The position numbers and the translations under genes are program-made. Below are positions 1 to 11,600 of a stretch of 64,000 bases of DNA, one piece after another. The stretch is taken from assembly GCA_001600415.1 (NCBI GenBank), contig BCJX01000004.1, positions 949,689 through 1,013,688 of the forward strand. Direction: 5' to 3'. The notes beneath the pieces are model-generated. The model saw only the letters and a program-made list of their open reading frames with translations, made no database searches and had not been told where the DNA came from. This stretch comes from Pascua guehoae (taxonomy: Eukaryota > Basidiomycota > Tremellomycetes > Trichosporonales > Trichosporonaceae). The first letter of the stretch is position 1. Every line of letters begins with the position of its first letter.

Positions 1-124
1 GTCACGACGCGGATCGAACCCGCGATCTCCTGATAACTTTGAGCCGACGAAAGGCATTGGATGGAACGCCTTTTTGTGTGTCTCAAGTCGTAGTCAGACG
101 CTTTGCATAAGCCTAGGGTAAAAG
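1..124 (-). pseudogene. tRNA-Arg(ACG)-like sequence with intron, 5' half degenerate
   Basis: On the minus strand, positions 100-88 read as an anticodon stem/loop ending in ACGA. Positions 34-1 continue with ATCAGG (the 3' anticodon strand) and a T-arm containing GGTTCGATCC. Positions 87-35 (53 nt) fit a tRNA intron after base 37, with CTTGAG and CTCAAAG able to pair. The 3' acceptor strand TCGTGAC runs to the window edge. The 5' half does not fit: the D-loop is too short, and the only candidate 5' acceptor (GTCAC near 130) is displaced by about 6 nt. The T-stem also needs a shifted register. I read this as a decayed or interrupted tRNA-Arg. A diverged functional gene cannot be excluded, because the 3' end lies at the window edge. 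Confidence 0.45.
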
Positions 125-248
125 AGTGACTAGACAAGGGGAGGACAGAGGTAGGTGGCGAGGGCACATGCGGAGGTGGCGAGGGGACCCCACGCCGTAC
201 CATTTGGCCACGCGACCTGTGGGATACTGGTGGTGGTAGATGGGATGC

Positions 249-271
249 GGGGGGGGGGGGGGGGGGGGGGG
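249..271. repeat. G homopolymer, 23 nt
   Basis: Uninterrupted run of 23 G. Open frames through it give only poly-Gly or poly-Pro and are not genes. Confidence 0.95.
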
Positions 272-430
272 TCTGAACAAGATGGGGAGGGGGAGGGGAA
301 GCGGGGAGGGGCAGGAGGGTACTGAGGTCATAGGGATCTGCGAGAGTGCCCACCCGAGGACACGTGTTAGGGGCAATCGCCGAGGCGTTTGGTGGTCATA
401 CATCAGTTTGTCGCTGGTAAGCGTTAGCTA

Positions 431-646
431 CAGGTGTGTCGGAAAGTCAGACTGTCACGTCAAGCTCGGGTATGCGCATGGCGGGTATACGGGGCGGTAC
501 GCGGTGTGGGATTCAACAAGCAGCAACCATCAGTGTAAGAGTGTGTGTGTGTGTGTGTGTGCTGCATTGGTCTGGAGAGTGTCCATGCGCAACTTTGACT
601 AGACCGAGCTCAAAGTGACAGTCTCAAGACTTTCCGGATCCACCTG
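431..646. mobile_element. MITE-like inverted-repeat element, copy A
   Basis: The left end (431 on) begins CAGGTGTGTCGGAAAGTC and continues through AGACTGTCAC to CAAGCTCGG. The right end (about 608-646) is its inverted match, ending in CACCTG. Both ends are flanked by TA (429-430 and 647-648), as expected for a Tc1/mariner-type target duplication. The body is about 216 bp and holds a (GT)n tract near 541-562. It shares internal sequence with copy C (GGGATTCAACAAGCAG and GAGAGTGTCCATGC). No transposase is encoded, so it would be non-autonomous. Confidence 0.75.
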
Positions 647-2112
647 TAATCAAACAGCTCCAGCCTGGCCACGGCGGGAAGTTGCGCGACCGCGAGATAA
701 CGTATATTTGCGGCGAGGGCAAGTGAGCCTCACGTTGTGGCCAGCGAGTCGGGAGATGGGCGGGAGGGAGGCCGAGTCTGCTCGGTACGAGTCCCATTGC
801 AAGCCGCGAGGGTGACAGTGGTACTGCACTCGCTCGAGCTCTTGACAAGTTGCCGAACCTACATTGTGACGCCGGAGCGCTTGGAGTAGGTGGGGTCAGG
901 TTACGGCGCGCGTCATGCTGCAGTCCTGCCAAAGAGCTCGCCGTCGTGCCCAGATCCCAATAACCAAAATCAGTCACTGCGCGTGTTAGACGGTATGGGT
1001 AGTCGTGTGGTTTGTTCCTCAGACAACTGTGTATCCGCGCAACCTAGTCTACGACCTATCCTGGACGAGTGGACACTTGCCCCTAGCCCATGCACCGGGG
1101 GACAACTGTCCCTGACCCAGTGCTTGGCTTGGCTCTTGCCTGGCCTCAATACGTTCATGTGGCGGATGGCGTTGTAGGTTCTTGGACATACCATGGTAAT
1201 CTGAATGCTGACCGCCAAGACGCAGGACGCGTCATGCTGTGCATGCAGTCTTGGGGTGTGCTTTGTCTGACATTTTTGCCAGGTATACAAGGCACAAAAC
1301 GTGCCTGCAATGAGCGTGTTTTTGCCACATCCAACGTGATCCAAGCCCGCCAAACTGCCACTTGCCACTTTGGAATGTTTTGCGGCAGGTCCCGGTAGCG
1401 CGCCTAAAAGACGGAAGCGGGACGTAGGCCTGCTTTTTAGGCCTGCTCAAATTGGTTCCGCTCCGAATTGTGCCTGCGCCTTGCAAAGGGTGCCCTGGTC
1501 CCTCTGCCTGCAGGCCTGCAGCCTGCAGGCTGGTTGCTGGTCCCCGCCCAGGCATGCGGGGCTGGTGCTGTTCAGGTAGGCAGGCATTTGGCCCGAGGGC
1601 CGAGGGCCAAGGGCTGCCAGCCTTGCCCCACGCACTGCAGGTGGGATGCTTTCGCAGCAAACGACGAGCACAACCATCTTCCTCACCACCTCGCTCCCTC
1701 CCTCGTGCTCCCCTCCCTGCCCAGCGCCACTCCTCCCTCGACCACCTTCTTTTTACTCTCCACTAGCCATCCCATCCTCGTCCATACTCCATCACTACCC
1801 GGTCCTTGTCGCACGTCTCACTCATCAACCGACACCGCCCGATCAGCCGCGTCGATCCTGCGCCGTGCGCATTCCCTCCGACCCAACCCACCCCTCCACT
1901 TTGCCAAGCAACAGTCGCCGCCGCGCAACTCGACTGTTACATCGTTGCCTCCTTGCCCTCCATGGGTCCCGAGTGACCGCGCCGTCCTCGACACTAGTTG
2001 CTCTAGCCCTCGTCGCTTGACTTGGCCCGCCGCCTTTGCTTTTACCTACACGACCCACGCAACTCTTGCCCATCATTGACTCTTTTCCCCATCGCGTCGT
2101 CGCCCACCCAAC

Positions 2113-4510
2113 ATGATCATCCCACCCGACCCCGAAAAGGACCCGCGTCTCTTTGCCGAGTCGACAACGTCGCTCGTGTCCGTCTCGGACCCGCGCCGCG
2201 TGTCGCAGGACAGCCGCGAAAACGAACTGACATCGCTCGGGCTCAACGGTCCGACCCCACCACGCGCCGCGTATCGTCCCCACGAGCCATACCCGTTTGG
2301 TGACGGGTATGACTACGAGACGCTGCCGCCATACGAGTCGCCAAGACTAACACGAGAGCGGGGCGTGGCGGGGGCGGAGGCGGGGGCGCGGCAGGGCGCC
2401 GCCGGTGTGGGGGTTGGAGTGGGAATGGGAACCCATGCTGGTGTGGACGGGACATTACGGCGCTTGAGTCAACAACCGTCGCTGCGCGGGTCGGTGCTCG
2501 CGCGTTCGCCATCACAAGCGTCAACGTCGTCTGGGTCGTCTGGCAGAGTGTCATTTGCCAGCACTGGCGCGTCACGACTGTTCCTCCGTGGACGCCCCCA
2601 GTTGCGGCCTGTTGCTTCAGGATCCAACTCGAGGACGAGCGCGACAGCGACCGCTGTGGGTTCGGACCGCCAAACGCCAGCAACGGGCAAGCACTGGGAA
2701 GGACTCGTGTTCCCGCGCGAACCGCGACGGCGATGGCATGGCATCCCGCTTCCGCCACGTGTGTCGGTCCCCGTTTCCCCAGAGGTGCGCGAGTACTGGG
2801 GCAAACACAAGCGGTGGATTACGGCGCTGCTCGTCTTCCTCGGCCTCGCGATTGCGCTCGGTATTGGCCTCGGTGTGGGCTTTACCGCTGCCATGGCACG
2901 CAAGCCGACGAGTAGCAAGTCCAACTCGCCGTGGCACGGGAGAAAGTCCAACCAGGCATATGAGCCCCCCGACCTCAACATGACCTATACACCCGGACGA
3001 GACGGGCCACGCCCCGAAGACGGCATTGCGTCCAACTGCAACGAGTGGAAGCCACTCAGCCCCAGCTGCTCCCTTTCGCAGCTCGCCGTAAACTCTCCAT
3101 ACTTTGAGCACTTTATCACTACGTTTACCTTTCCCCTCCAGGACACGGACAAGGACAACGTTGTCGCCCTGCCGGACGAGCTCTACTTTATCGCCCGCGG
3201 CCTCGCCGCCTCGGGAACGGTCGAGTTTGTGGGATCCAACGCGCCCGAGGACGTCATTGCTGGCGGAACCGAGGGCGCTGTCCGGATCGACGTCCTCGTC
3301 CGCGCACCCAAAGGACAGTCGCTCAAGGAAACCACAAACGTGTGTCAGATGACGCGCGAAGACGGATCGTCTGGTATTGGCATCTACGTGAGTTTTGGCA
3401 ACTTGAAACCCCAAGACACTGTCAGCTAATACCCAGACGCCTATAGAGACAGACGGCGGCGCCGACGGCCCCTTCTTGTTAAATCCATTAGAGACGCCGG
3501 CGTTCCACGTCATTGTCCGTCTCCCTCCATCCATTGTCAACACCACAAACAACGCGGACGACACTGGCGGCACCGGCAACAGCGTCTATCTAAGCAGTGT
3601 CTCGCTCGAACTGGCGCAGATGGGTACACGGATTGGCCAGTTGCAAAACGTCTCGCAGTTTGGCGACCTCGACTTGCGAGCCGACTGCCGCGGTGGCGGC
3701 GTGGTCGTAGACTACCTCACTGCTGCCAATGCGCGCATCTCGGGCGCAGAGGGCACGGTGCAAGGGACGTTTAACATTTCCAAGTCGCTAAGCATCAACT
3801 CTACGTCGGGAACCATTTTTGCAAACGTTGTGCTTTGGGACCCGGACAACAACAATGACACATCGTCGACCATTTCCTCTGGCATCCCGATGCCGAAACG
3901 CAGTTTAAGCGGAATGGGCTCGGTATCAAAGGCCATGGTGCTGGACCCGTCGACGTCTACAAAGGCGTGGATCAACAAATCCCCGCACCGTCCCGCCAAG
4001 GTCGACTACATCGAGTCGCGTCTCCAAAGCCCGTCGCACGAAGTCAGCACGTCCTTTCTCACCAACGAGGGCTTCATCTTTGTCGCGTACCTACACCACC
4101 CGCCGTCGACTGCGCTCAAGACGTTTGTCGCTTCCCAGTCGGGCATGGTCGACATTGCCATGCACCCAAACTACATTGGCGCATTCTCCCTCTTCAACCT
4201 CTGGGGCTCGATCCGTCTCCCGCCCGTCTTGCCCCTCTTTGGGCAAGACCCAGAGCACCTGGGCCGCAAGCGCATGGTCATCCAGGGCGACATTGACCTC
4301 AGCGACGACCCGGACGCGGAATTCTTCATCCAGCACAATGTCACCACCGTCGGCGCCTCAGAGGTCACGGGTGCCGCCTGGTGGGCCCTCATGCCCGAAA
4401 TGAACGACATGACCACCGTCGACGTCCAAAACTCGGTCGAAGCAAGCGGATCAGGTCTGGTCGCAGTCGCAAACCTCGGAGACCTCCAGGTCACCTTTGA
4501 CGGCACATAG
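2113..4510 (+). CDS. Single-pass membrane protein with large C-terminal ectodomain, function unknown
   Basis: Two exons, 2113-3387 and 3437-4510, join in frame across a 49-nt intron (donor gtgagt, acceptor acccag) to give 782 residues. The first ATG of the frame follows a pyrimidine-rich leader. Residues 1-235 are Ser/Pro/Gly-rich and lack a signal peptide. About residues 236-262 form one hydrophobic helix (core LLVFLGLAIALGIGLGVGF) preceded by basic residues. The rest contains several N-glycosylation sequons (NMT, NTT, NVS, NIS, NST, NVT). This suggests a type II protein with its C-terminal 500 residues outside the cell or in the lumen. That part has regularly spaced short Val/Gly/Thr-rich strands (around residues 520-570), which could be a beta-solenoid. 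That fold is an inference only. I do not recognise the family; a wall- or surface-associated protein is plausible. Confidence 0.8.
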
Positions 4511-5248
4511 CGGCCTTCCCTCGCCGTGATCATTCCTGCGAACAAAACCAAAATAGGGGCCGCCAGCCTGTCGGCTGCTGGATACGACACGCTGGATGAT
4601 CCAGTATCGGACTCATTTTTTGCCTCTCCCCCACACCGAACGTTGCACATCATGCCCCCGTCCCCCAAACCCCGGCACCCATGCCCACGCGCACACACAC
4701 ACGAGCGCACCCTAGACTAGTCAATGTCCTCACGTCTTGTAGTATCTGTATTCGGGCCAAAACGTGCCCGTGTAATGCCACTTTTAGCAAGGCTGGGAGC
4801 GTCGTGCGTGGCGCTTGCTTTCGGATTGGCGCATCGGGAGATGGCATCGTACACCCGCGCAATGGGATACGACGCGTCTCATGTCGTTGCTACCAACTGC
4901 GCATAGTACAGGAGTACGTACAAACCAGCTGATCGGAACGATGCGACGCAGCAGCCGAGGCGCGCACGATGCCGCCCACGCAGCCCTGCTTCTGCACAAG
5001 CTTACAGCCTCGCCCATACCCGTCAAACCGTGTGGGGCCACTAGAAGTATGTCGGTACACCCTCAGCGTGCCAAGCTGTCGATCCGGTCGTGCTCCTTCA
5101 TTCCATGCTCCACATTGACCATTGCGACATCAGGTGACCCCTGATACAACGGCCATCCACTGTCGCCGTATCGCCGCTTGTCCAGTTCAGTCGAGCAGTC
5201 GCTTGACTCCTTCGTGCCATGCTGCGGCCGGGGGCTCCCCACGCCCCC

Positions 5249-5348
5249 NNNNNNNNNNNNNNNNNNNNNNNNNNNNNNNNNNNNNNNNNNNNNNNNNNNN
5301 NNNNNNNNNNNNNNNNNNNNNNNNNNNNNNNNNNNNNNNNNNNNNNNN
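5249..5348. other. Assembly gap (100 N) with duplicated edge
   Basis: Exactly 100 N, a conventional unknown-size gap. The 39 nt immediately left of it (5210-5248) reappear identically right of it (5349-5387), so the two contig ends probably overlap and the gap may be an artefact of the adjoining poly-C tract. Confidence 0.9.
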
Positions 5349-5382
5349 CTTCGTGCCATGCTGCGGCCGGGGGCTCCCCACG

Positions 5383-5498
<116 letters not shown>

Positions 5499-5922
5499 CG
5501 CGGCCCCACCCAGCCACGAACCACGAAAACATGCCTCTTTAGGTAGCGTGCAGCCCGCCCCAGATTCCATGCACAATCCCCGACATTCCAACAGCGCCCG
5601 ACATTCCATGCACAGTGCCCGACAGTCGGATGCGGCTTTGTGACCGTTCTGCAGCGCGCGCTGTGTGTTGGGGGCGCGGGGCCGCAAGGTCCGGGTGGTG
5701 TATGACGTAAGGTGGCAAATGTGGAGAAACCAACTTTGGATCCACGCATGCAGCAGCTGTTAAATGTTTGCAGCATGGCATGCCTGATGTGGACCCAGTA
5801 TGGCGTACTGGTGTACTGGCGGACGGGGAATTGACCATATTTCATCTGTCATGGTCGCGGTCGTGGTCGTGCCTCTATCGGTCGGTCTGTCCAGCTGTGG
5901 CGCAGGACTCGCCTCCGATGAT

Positions 5923-6181
5923 CAGATGGGACCGGAAAGTATCGAGACTGCCACCTTGAGCTTGGTCGCGATGTTGAGCATGCACACTCTCCATATCAAT
6001 CCGTTGGCACCAGGAGCAGGCTGTGCATCAGCGCAACTTGTACCATGTCGTAATGTCCACTATGCACATCAAGGACCAAAACCTCAGCACAATGGTGGGA
6101 GACGGCACCTTTCTGTACGAGACCCTGCATGCGTGCAACCGAGCTCAGCTTGGCGGTCTCCATGCTTTCTGGTCTCACCTG
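5923..6181. mobile_element. MITE-like inverted-repeat element, copy B
   Basis: The left end CAGATGGGACCGGAAAGT continues with ATCGAGACTGCCACCTTGAGC. The right end around 6139-6181 is the inverted match (GAGCTCAGCTTGGCGGTCTC ... CACCTG), followed by TA. The left flank reads AT rather than TA, so the target duplication is degraded. The body is about 259 bp, longer than copies A, C and D. Confidence 0.65.
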
Positions 6182-6256
6182 TACGACCCTTGTTGTAGAG
6201 GAAGTGATAGTTGCACACACCAACCTCCCCGGTGCTGGGCGCCACCGATGGACGGG

Positions 6257-6262
6257 AAAAAA
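6257..6262 (-). terminator. Pol III terminator of the tRNA-Asp gene
   Basis: Six consecutive T on the minus strand, starting 7 nt after the tRNA 3' end at 6269, which is the normal RNA polymerase III stop signal. Confidence 0.75.
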
Positions 6263-6268
6263 GGAAAT

Positions 6269-6351
6269 CTCTCTGTCGGAGAGTCGAACTCCGCTCTCCC
6301 GCGGGCACACGAGTGACAAGCGAGCATACTGAACCGATATACGAACAGAGA
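6269..6351 (-). tRNA. tRNA-Asp(GTC) with a 10-nt intron
   Basis: The acceptor stem TCTCTGT/ACAGAGA pairs perfectly over 7 bp, with discriminator G. The anticodon stem CTCGC pairs with GCGGG. The loop reads TTGTCA then C, with anticodon GTC. Between base 37 (A) and base 38 (C) lies a 10-nt insertion, CTCGTGTGCC, at the canonical intron position. The T-arm GGAGTTCGACTCTCC is intact. Length is 83 nt (73 plus intron). A T6 terminator follows. The gene sits between element copies B and C. Confidence 0.93.
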
Positions 6352-6589
6352 CGATATTGGAGTCGCACGAGGGTCCTGCAGGGTCGCACACGGCATGCTT
6401 TTGTTGTTGTTGAGCGATATCTGAGCGGGCTGAGGACGACAGGCAGAGGTCGCAGACTGTCACAACAGGGAGGCAGCATTCGGCGACTTGACAAGGAGTG
6501 TCAAGGGACCCTGTTCGGTATCTGCACGATACGTTGGTGTTATTCATCCTCATTGAACTGTCCATGTTCCACTCGCACTGCAGCGGTTA

Positions 6590-6802
6590 CAGGTGTGTCC
6601 GGAAAGCCATGACACCGCCACGGTACGCGCACAGTCCGTATACGGGGAGCAGAGAGGCACGTAGGACAGGTGGGATACAACAAGCAGGGAACAGCGGTGT
6701 GTCCACTTGGTGTGCCATTGAATTGGTCTCGAGAGTGTCCATGCCCAACTTGGACTCGACCAAGCTCAAAGTAGCAGTCTCGAGAGTTTCAGGTCGCACC
6801 TG
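6590..6802. mobile_element. MITE-like inverted-repeat element, copy C
   Basis: The left end is CAGGTGTGTCCGGAAAGCC. The right end (about 6757-6802) reads GCTCAAAGTAGCAGTCTCGA and finishes GTCGCACCTG. TA flanks both sides (6588-6589 and 6803-6804). The body is about 213 bp and its interior is clearly homologous to copy A. No open frame of note. Confidence 0.75.
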
Positions 6803-7086
6803 TATATCCACTGGCGGGCTGCCCAGCTGCGCGTACTCCCATGTACCGGTGCTTTCTACTTTTTCTTTGCCTGATGCCATGATGTGAGCGCGCCCACGCG
6901 ACACCGTGCTATGATACCTGCCCAACGAACACGTCGTTTCCAGCATTGCGTCCGACGTCGACGACTGCCCCGTTTACCAGGCGCCACTCACAAAGGCGCA
7001 CATGTTGATTTTTCTGCCGACCACCCTGCTGTTGGCCGTTTCGGCCACAAGTACATTCTGCAGTACACCAATCGACATCTCCCCTA

Positions 7087-7565
7087 CTAATACCCCACAG
7101 CAACGACCGCCGCCGCCGCGAGCACCAACAAACCAACCACAACAGGCCCACCCCTGCGTCTCCCACCAGAAGTCGGGGGCTCACACGACCACGCGCGAGC
7201 CCCACCTCGATCCCCCTCCCCACGTAGCGGACACACGACAAGAAGGTCGACCCGTTCATGGGCTGCAGGAGCGTGCACCACGGCACGGTGAGGTTGGACG
7301 GGCAGTCGCCGACGGTCGCGAACAGGTCGCAGCAGGCCTTGTCGCAGTAGAACTGGGTCGTGGTGGTGGCCCCGCCGAGGATGGCGCAGCATTCGGCCGT
7401 TACGTTGAAGGCGTTGCCGGTGCAGGCCCAGTTGTGGGGGTGGGCGATGGCGCCGTTGGCGTGTACCGAGGGGCCGATGTCTACCGGTGCTGATGTTAGC
7501 GGGGATTGGAGGGGGGACTGACGCGTGTTGGTTGGGAGTGACGCGGAGGTGGAGGACGAGTTCAT
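7087..7565 (-). CDS. Small Cys-rich protein with C-terminal transmembrane segment
   Basis: Proposed exons 7565-7224 and 7179-7087 (44-nt intron, gtgggg...tgtgag) give 144 residues. Residues about 45-114 hold nine cysteines, including two CC pairs, and three N-glycosylation sequons (NVT, NLT, NGS). After the intron comes a basic stretch and a 20-residue hydrophobic tail (GPVVVGLLVLAAAAVVAVGY) ending at the stop. Without the intron the frame instead runs on through Arg/Gly/Trp-rich sequence, so splicing is the better model, although no clear branch site is visible. An in-frame ATG at 7649 would add 28 residues beginning with a hydrophobic run (VYVVVLAPL) that could act as a signal peptide. I chose 7565 because its context (AACC before ATG) looks better. 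The family is not recognised; a small cell-surface protein is likely. Confidence 0.5.
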
Positions 7566-8430
7566 GGTTAGGTCCGTCAAGGAGGGTCGAGGGAGGTGGG
7601 AGATGTTAGATGACAATGGCGCAAGTACAACAACATACACCGTTCTCATGCTCCGTCTGCCAGCTAGTATAACAGCTGGAGCATCCACTGCTTGTCCCGA
7701 GGTGGCGAACACTGTTTGACGGGTTGTTTGTGTCGACCATGTTTCGACCATGTTGGTCTCATTCCCCTGTGAGGCACATGTGGAGCCGTGGACGCACATG
7801 TACCAGTACCACCTGGCCACCATAACTGAACCAGTGTCGAGCTCGTAGCACATGACTGTAGAGTAGCCTCAACCTAATCCTGAAGGCAAGTTTCAAGACA
7901 ACGTCGCACGCGGTACCCAAACACGGTGATACTACTGCAACTGTGCGGATCGGCACGCAGGAGCGGGGGACTGGTCTGGTGAGGCCGGTGCCAGGTCAGT
8001 GCCATGGTTTCGACCCCGCATTCGTCGTCTGCAATGTCTTCATGCCGTACAGTACTCCGAATCGCAGAGCAACTTGTTCCGACTGCCTGACCGTCAGGCA
8101 CGTCGTTTGCACATGGGCCCAAAGTCAGGCTGGTCAGCTGGAATAACAACGAAAGAAGGGGAGGTATAGCTACAGTCGAGGCACCTGGGCATATGTTCGG
8201 GAGCCTTTTCGACGGGGGAAAAGTTGCAGATGCCATGGTGACATTTGGACACGGTGCAGCCGCTGGAATGTATCAGAACCAGTCCTTGCACAACAGGCAA
8301 CAACTCGCGTCCTCTCGTGACCTGTAGTTTTGCCTACTCGCCGGGAACTCCTGCCAAGTCGTGCGGTCTGAAATGCCACACCCGGAAACATGCCACCCAA
8401 CCCAGCCCCCAAATCACCCCAATTCATGTA
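7566..8430. other. Intergenic, no feature recognised
   Basis: Upstream of the Cys-rich gene. Apart from its presumed promoter I see no gene, RNA or clear repeat. Confidence 0.5.
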
Positions 8431-8645
8431 CAGGTACTGTACGTCCAGCGGTCATTGCACTTGAGCTCGGGTACAAGCGAAGCTTTCAAGCCGTTCCAAG
8501 CCCAGATACTCTCCGGATCACTAATGGCACGCCAAGTGGTCACACTGGCATTTCCTCCCCGCTGTAGCCTGCATTTCCTGCGCCACCCTGTAGAGGGCGC
8601 ACGCCCGAGCAATGTGGCAGTCGCACGATTTTCGGGACGCACCTG
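8431..8645. mobile_element. MITE-like inverted-repeat element, copy D
   Basis: The left end CAGGTACTGTACGTCCAGCG leads into GTCATTGCACTTGAGCTCGGG. The right end reads GCAATGTGGCAGTCGCACGA and finishes GACGCACCTG. TA flanks both ends (8429-8430 and 8646-8647). The body is 215 bp, the same size as copies A and C, but the termini are more diverged. Confidence 0.65.
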
Positions 8646-11600
8646 TACGTCCTGACAAAACGGCGGACCGTAAGCCCCGCCCCTCTGAACTCTTGGCGGG
8701 TCTGTGAAGCTACCATCGGCTTTGGGACTGTGTACAGTCGGACCAAACGTACACCAGGTTGAGGGAGTGCCGGTGCAGCACAAGCGCACTCGCTCTCTGG
8801 AGGGGTATGATGGGTCGTTTTCGGGGCACCACAAAGGCCCGAGTCCCGAGTCCCCGAGTCTACAGTACTGTCCCCAGTCCGCAGTCCCGAGTCCGAGTCC
8901 ACAGACAAGAGGGCCAGTAATCAGTGCAGACAAGTGGATTACCTACAACGCTCGGACGCATGGGGCGGTACAGATAAGCGCCACACTCATGCACATGCGC
9001 GATACACGACAAACGATTTGACAGTTGTACCGCACACAGCCACATATCGCTGCAGTTCTCTCGGGCCGCCTGTAACGACCATACCCTCGTTTCAGGTTTT
9101 TTCATACCAAACCACTGCCAGGCCATATTTCTCATGCATGACCAGCTCTTACAACTCTACAAACTGCACACCGCTCCAGCATCACTGAGGAGGCTAGGGA
9201 GTTAGGTGGTTAAGTGGGTAGGGGGCATATATTATTTGCTGTTACTTCTGTTAATGTTGGGATTAGAAATACGGCTTTGGCATGGTTAGAAAGTGGTATG
9301 GTCGTTACAGATCCCCCTCTCTCGTAGCAGGCATAAAAGTACGCACCAAACAGGCCTCGGGCGATGACGTGCGTGCTCCACCGAGGTACCAAGGTGCACA
9401 ATCATGTGGGGGCAAACTCTATTCTATTCGACCCCATTGAACCGAACGACTGTAGGTTGCCGACGACTTCGTTACCGATCCGATCTACTGAGATCATTTG
9501 CGGTGCATTTTCGTCTGTCCTGATCGGTATCTCGAGCTCCACTCCGGCCGTAGGTTCTCAGAGGCGAGGCGTGATCGGAGGGTGATTATCGGGTTGGGGG
9601 GAGCTCGAATCGCCCACCAGGCGACCGGCCTGTAGCACATTGTGGGGAACTAGGGCCCACGGATGCAGAGGGGGCTGCAGCACCATGTCGCTTCGACCAC
9701 CAAATTCCAACCCTAGTTGAAGACCTGGCAGGACGACGGGCACGAGATGAATATGGGACTGGCCACATTGAACTCGGATAGTGTCCAGATGGAGTGCGGC
9801 TAGGCATCCTGTTTCGGTAGTGTCTGGGCACACAGAATACACACCATAGGCATGCCGCACAGATGTTTCCGAGTCAGATAGGTCCATGTCCCCCACGCTT
9901 GGTCCTATTGGGTTCGGTGTCTGTATGATTGTCAAACGAAGCTCAGTGCTGAGAGAGACACCGAGCGAGAGGAAAGTGCGCGGTGTGTAACCAGTGAACC
10001 CATCCTCCTCCAACCCCCACAGCACTCATCTTGCCCCCCACCCCCCCTTCGCTCGCTGCGACCTCGGCGACAGAAGACGCCCCAGACCCCGCACGAGGCG
10101 GTAACGAGGTGGGGACCCGCGTTACCCTGTCGGCTGTCTTGGGTCGGTGTTCGCAAAGCTGACATTCGAAAGTGACCGATAAAGTGAGGCTGATACCATC
10201 CTTGCCCACCTTTGTCCATCACCACCGTACCCACCTCCGCTGCAGCGGGGCAAACTGTGGTTTCCAGTCTCACACTGCGATGATTCAGGACCGCCGTGAC
10301 GCGTGTGAGGTGGGTGCACGCCTGGACCGTGACGGGCTAGTACGCATGATTGGTCAAGCCCGTCGCCGACGCATGTGCGCATGGCCAGGGTGACAAGCAC
10401 TGTCATGGCCAAACGAGTCGGGTACTAGACACTGCGTCATGCCTGCCCTTGTTCAGATGACGGGCGAATACTCGCCCCTCAACCCTTGCCTTGGCCCATG
10501 GTCCTGCTTCCGTGCGTTGATAAAATGAAATCACGAGCGGCTTGGCATCCAGTCGGCCGACTGGGAGTGCCTCGTCGTAGTCAACTGGGAAATCTACCGA
10601 GGTCCAAACCCGAAAACGGTGCGTGTAGTCCCAACGCCATGATGCTCCGAGGTCAGGAATCCCGCATCCCGGTGTTGGGTGGGGCAGTGCGCGCAGCATT
10701 GTGCGGTGCGAGGGGAACACTTGAACAGCTGTACAGCTTGGAACATGGTCAGAGCAGCAACTTGGATGCAGCACTGACCCGCGCGCATCACCAGTAGAGG
10801 CAGCCAATCAAATGCCAAATGTGTGTGCATGACGACTGTAGCGAGGCACGGACCTGGTGTGCTGTGTGCTTGTTCCAATCTAGCACTCCGAGTGGCCAAT
10901 CACAAGCTCGTCTACTGTTGCTGGGAATAAATAAATCGCGCTGCGCGCTGCGGGCGCTTGTTGGTTTGACAGGAATAACATCCGAGGGGGTTATTCTGCG
11001 CCACAGTGACGTTTGCCGCCGCAGCGCACGTTTCGTCCTCTTTGCGACGCCGCGACTACAGCACCCCGCCGCACCCGCCAATGCCCTCCTTGCTTGCCGT
11101 GCTTTGCCTTGATCGTGCATGCAATTTGTCCAGATCTCCAAAAACTACAGTAGCTGTGCATGTAACCGTTCGACAGCCGACAGACGGCAAATCGCGGCAG
11201 GGCCAGAAGGATGGCCACTTCTGTGGACCATTTGACGTTCCTTGTGCCTCTGTTGGTCACACCCCGGATCCTTTGTTTGTTGTTCTCTGTCTACCAGCAG
11301 CGCCCCGGAATTTGACTGCAGCTACTTCGGTAACACGACCTCACATACCTTACGCGCGCTGCCCGAGAGCAATCACAGATGCTTGCCTGCTGCCTGCCTC
11401 TCTGCGGTCGTGCGTACTACCATGCATATTGGAAGACATTTCTCCTTTGTGCTCTGGCCGTATGCACAGAGTATGTAATCACACGGGCCTCAGGCACTTG
11501 CCCCACACCCATGCATCCTTCCAACCACCCGTCCCTGGATCCCATACCCATCGCACAACGCTCTCTCACACATGCGTGCCGAGCGGGTGTAATTATACGA

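Larger units (their letters stand above)
131..2112. other. Intergenic region upstream of the membrane-protein gene
   Basis: No coding region is supported here. It contains a G homopolymer (249-271), an inverted-repeat element (431-646), a PstI-site-rich palindromic patch near 1505-1532, and from about 1655 to 2110 a strongly pyrimidine-rich stretch typical of a fungal promoter or 5' leader for the gene starting at 2113. Confidence 0.6.
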
